Shown here in pieces: positions 6,011 to 7,433 of a stretch of 7,433 bases of DNA; within the stretch, counting starts at the first letter, position 1; each line of letters opens with the position of its first letter. The notes under the pieces were generated by a model. It did no database searches and had not been told where the DNA came from. It saw only the letters and a program-made list of their open reading frames with translations. A program made the translations under genes and the position numbers. The DNA comes from Hydrogenophaga sp. (GTDB lineage Bacteria > Pseudomonadota > Gammaproteobacteria > Burkholderiales > Burkholderiaceae_C), in NCBI GenBank assembly GCA_030684755.1, contig JAUXXN010000440.1:1-7433 (forward strand), written 5' to 3'.

Positions 6011-6051
6011 AGCCTGCCGCATCAACACGACAGGCTCGGGGCTATGGCCCC
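6011..6051 (-). other. Two adjacent hairpins after the TPR gene
   Basis: On the minus strand GGGGC-CATA-GCCCC (6051-6038) is followed at once by AGCCTGTCG (6036-6028) pairing with CGGCAGGCT (6019-6011), nine pairs with one G-U and an 8-nt loop. They begin 7 nt after the TPR stop. There is no U tract, so intrinsic termination is unlikely; protection of an mRNA 3' end, or pausing before the symporter genes, would fit. Confidence 0.5.
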
Positions 6052-6058
6052 TTCCAGA

Positions 6059-6649
6059 TCAAACCACATCAAGCCGTGCCGCGCGCAGACCCGTTTCGCG
6101 CTCCAGTTGATCGGCAACTTTGGGCTCAAACCGACGCAAATGACGGATGATTTTTGCCGCCTCTTCGGACTCTTGCCTCTCCACATGCACACGTGCCAGC
6201 TGATACCAACCGTAGGGGCTCATGGGCTGCAGTTCGGTATTTTTTTTCAACGCTGTGATGGCTTCTTCGAGCCGGCGTTGGCGGATCAGGCTGAGCGCCA
6301 GTCCGTACCAGGCACGGTCAAACTGAGGGTCGAGTGCGATGGCGCGCTGGAATGCGCTCTCAGCCTGCTCCAGCAAGCCCATGTCTTCGCTCAGGAAGCC
6401 ATAGTTGAACCAGCCAGCCGAATGCTCTGGCGCAACCGACACCAACTGTGCCAAGGCTTGAAGAGCCGCAGGCTTTTCACCCTGTTCGGCCAGCACATGG
6501 GCGCGCGAGGCCAGCGCCTGCACATCGGTGGGGTCGGCCTGCAGCGCTCGGGAGATAAGCCCCAGGGCTTGGTGCTGACGACCCAGCAACAAGAAAATGC
6601 GCACCTGCCAATGAACAAGCCTGCGCCTTGCGCGAAGACTTATTGGCAC
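6059..6649 (-). CDS. Tetratricopeptide-repeat protein
   Basis: A 196-residue protein built almost wholly of TPR-type helix pairs. Units lie at about 12-42 (ending ALQADPTD), 44-76, 77-110 (GWFNYGFLSEDMGLLEQA, ending AIALDPQF), 111-144 (AWYGLALSLIRQRRLEEAI) and 145-178 (GWYQLARVHVERQESEEA). TPR arrays bind peptides or scaffold complexes; no catalytic domain, signal peptide or clear membrane helix is visible, so a cytoplasmic adaptor is the simplest reading. I chose the GTG at 6649 (MPISLRARRRLVHW): the longer frame upstream runs through the neighbouring membrane-protein gene and has no TPR content. The start overlaps the end of that gene by 10 nt, which suggests translational coupling. The specific function is not recognisable. 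Confidence 0.8.
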   Translation of the reverse strand: MPISLRARRRLVHWQVRIFLLLGRQHQALGLISRALQADPTDVQALASRAHVLAEQGEKPAALQALAQLVSVAPEHSAGWFNYGFLSEDMGLLEQAESAFQRAIALDPQFDRAWYGLALSLIRQRRLEEAITALKKNTELQPMSPYGWYQLARVHVERQESEEAAKIIRHLRRFEPKVADQLERETGLRAARLDVV

Positions 6650-6963
6650 AAAGCCACCCCCACCTTCAGACAGTGGGTAATTTTGGCAGCGGTGGCCGAC
6701 AACCAAACAAAGCCGAGCAGCAGAAACGCTACCAAGGGCAGGTGGCGGTCTAACACAATGCGCGGAGTAACCCAGCGCGTCAAACGCACGAACGGCCGCC
6801 CGATGATCTGCAGCACCTGATAAAAAACATTGTGTTGTTTGCGCTGGCCAGCCAGCAAGCCCAAAATCCACTGACCCAAAAGCGCCAACAACGCTATTTC
6901 GGTGATCAGTTTGAGCGCAGAAATCATTAAAAACATGTAAGCCTGCGGTAACGGTGTCGCCAT
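6640..6963 (-). CDS. Small integral membrane protein (YggT-like architecture)
   Basis: A 107-residue protein with two hydrophobic segments, about 12-38 (MISALKLITEIALLALLGQW) and about 75-95 (PLVAFLLLGFVWLSATAA). They flank a basic loop with IIGRPFVRLTRWVTPRIV. The layout and the P-x-x-R-x-x-R-x-x-x-P loop followed by an LPLVAFLLL helix recall YggT-family membrane proteins, but the resemblance is weak and I would not transfer a function. The ATG at 6963 is the first in frame; an ATG at 6936 is also possible. Ribosome-binding sites are poor for both. The gene overlaps the start of the TPR gene and is divergent from the cyclic-nucleotide-binding-like gene. Confidence 0.65.
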   Translation of the reverse strand: MATPLPQAYMFLMISALKLITEIALLALLGQWILGLLAGQRKQHNVFYQVLQIIGRPFVRLTRWVTPRIVLDRHLPLVAFLLLGFVWLSATAAKITHCLKVGVALCQ

Positions 6964-7005
6964 TCTGAATCCAGACCTTACCGCGTTCTTACACGCGCTC
7001 TCACC

Positions 7006-7039
7006 AACCCTCTGATGCAGGTCAAACCCTGAGAGGGTT
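7006..7039. repeat. 8-bp inverted repeat in the divergent intergenic region
   Basis: AACCCTCT (7006-7013) and AGAGGGTT (7032-7039) are perfect inverted copies with an 18-nt centre that contains a further AAACCCTGAG-like partial copy. It lies between two divergent genes, where an operator for a dimeric regulator would be expected. No U tract follows on either strand. Confidence 0.55.
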
Positions 7040-7088
7040 AACCCCGTGATAGGTCACCCTGGACGGTGTAGCATGTTTTTTTGATTCC

Positions 7089-7115
7089 ACAAGACCCACA
7101 AGACCCACAAGACCC
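7089..7115 (+). repeat. Three perfect tandem copies of a 9-bp unit abutting a start codon
   Basis: ACAAGACCC occurs at 7089-7097, 7098-7106 and 7107-7115, directly followed by the ATG at 7116. The array fills the place where a Shine-Dalgarno sequence should be, and none is present. Copy number could change by slippage without altering the reading frame. Confidence 0.85.
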
Positions 7116-7433
7116 ATGACAAACAACGCCACCCATACCCGGCCATTGGCCGACCTCATAAAGACGCACCGCGCTTTTGGATTGCTGTCCAACGACACCC
7201 AAAACAAGCTGGTAGATACGCTTGTTGTGAAGTCGGTGGCTGCGGGTGCACAAGTCTGTGAGCCAGCCGAGCTGCAACAACAGTTGCACTGGCTGGTGTC
7301 GGGTAGCGTCAGCCTGTTGGACACCCATCAACAACCCGTGCTCACTTTGCACACAGGAGAGCTGTTCGGATTGCTGCCCGATGGCATGGCGGGCGTGGAA
7401 CAAAGCTTGGCGCAAACCGACTGCACATTGGTG
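7116..7433 (+). CDS. Cyclic-nucleotide-binding-like domain protein, N-terminal fragment
   Basis: The first 106 codons of a gene that continues past the window. The start MTNNATHTRPLADLIKTH leads into a fold resembling a cNMP-binding domain: FGLLSNDTQNKLVDTL (21-36), VAAGAQV (41-47), LHWLVSGSVSLLDT (57-70) and LHTGELFGLLP (78-88). The V-x-x-G, LVSGSV and GELFG elements are the beta-barrel signatures of this domain. Relatives beside VC_2705-type symporters usually continue into CBS domains and a DUF294 nucleotidyltransferase-like region; that is inference, as the rest is not visible. The ATG is the first start codon after an in-frame TAG at 7050-7052, but there is no Shine-Dalgarno site, only a tandem repeat. 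Confidence 0.7.
   Translation, partial: MTNNATHTRPLADLIKTHRAFGLLSNDTQNKLVDTLVVKSVAAGAQVCEPAELQQQLHWLVSGSVSLLDTHQQPVLTLHTGELFGLLPDGMAGVEQSLAQTDCTLV

Noticed and set aside
6650..6871. N-terminal extension of the TPR frame
   Set aside because: It runs opposite in phase through the small membrane-protein gene, shows no TPR or other domain, and a start at 6649 gives a compact TPR protein.
7089..7115. Possible CRISPR array
   Set aside because: Units are 9 bp with no spacers; it is a simple tandem repeat.
7038..7415. A 125-codon minus-strand frame opposite the cNMP-binding-like gene, including a Gly-Ser-Cys repeat
   Set aside because: The repeat is just the complement of the ACAAGACCC array, and the plus-strand frame has recognisable domain structure.

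Overview
The window looks like chromosomal DNA of a betaproteobacterium, most likely Burkholderiales and plausibly Comamonadaceae. The clues are the block rpsF-priB-rpsR-rplI followed by dnaB, a PIN/PhoH-type ATPase next to it, an ActP-like sodium:solute symporter with a separate small subunit, and promoter and codon style. The genus cannot be fixed from sequence reading alone. Nearly all genes are on the minus strand. Only the two window-edge fragments (a PhoH-family C-terminus at the left and a cyclic-nucleotide-binding-type N-terminus at the right) are on the plus strand.

Left part (1-1934): the end of a PhoH-family gene meets dnaB tail to tail, and the two share one perfect 50-bp palindrome as a two-way terminator (206-255). 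The replicative helicase gene dnaB (260-1687) has its own promoter (1829-1857) and a leader of about 135 nt. That leader carries an inverted repeat, a tandem 10-bp repeat and helically phased DnaA-box-like 9-mers.

Middle part (1935-3550): a compact ribosomal/primosomal operon, rpsF (S6), priB, rpsR (S18) and rplI (L9). It ends in a UUCG-loop terminator (1868-1902). Its leader contains a terminator-shaped hairpin with a U6 tract. The U tract is followed at once by a perfect DnaA-box consensus next to the rpsF Shine-Dalgarno sequence. The operon and dnaB together supply ribosome parts and replication/restart factors.

Right part (3551-7433): a two-component sodium:solute symporter (small DUF4212-type subunit plus large SLC5-type subunit). 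The large subunit carries a charged soluble insertion of about 130 residues and a textbook EF-hand calcium-loop motif. Upstream lie a TPR protein and a small membrane protein whose genes overlap. A divergent region with a long dyad and three perfect 9-bp tandem repeats separates these from a plus-strand gene that starts a cyclic-nucleotide-binding-like domain and runs off the edge. The core genes are ordinary. The most interesting signals are regulatory (rpsF and dnaB leaders, the repeat abutting the start at 7116) and the EF-hand and insertion in the symporter. I found no mobile element, CRISPR array, tRNA or rRNA, and no gene-free stretch longer than about 250 bases.
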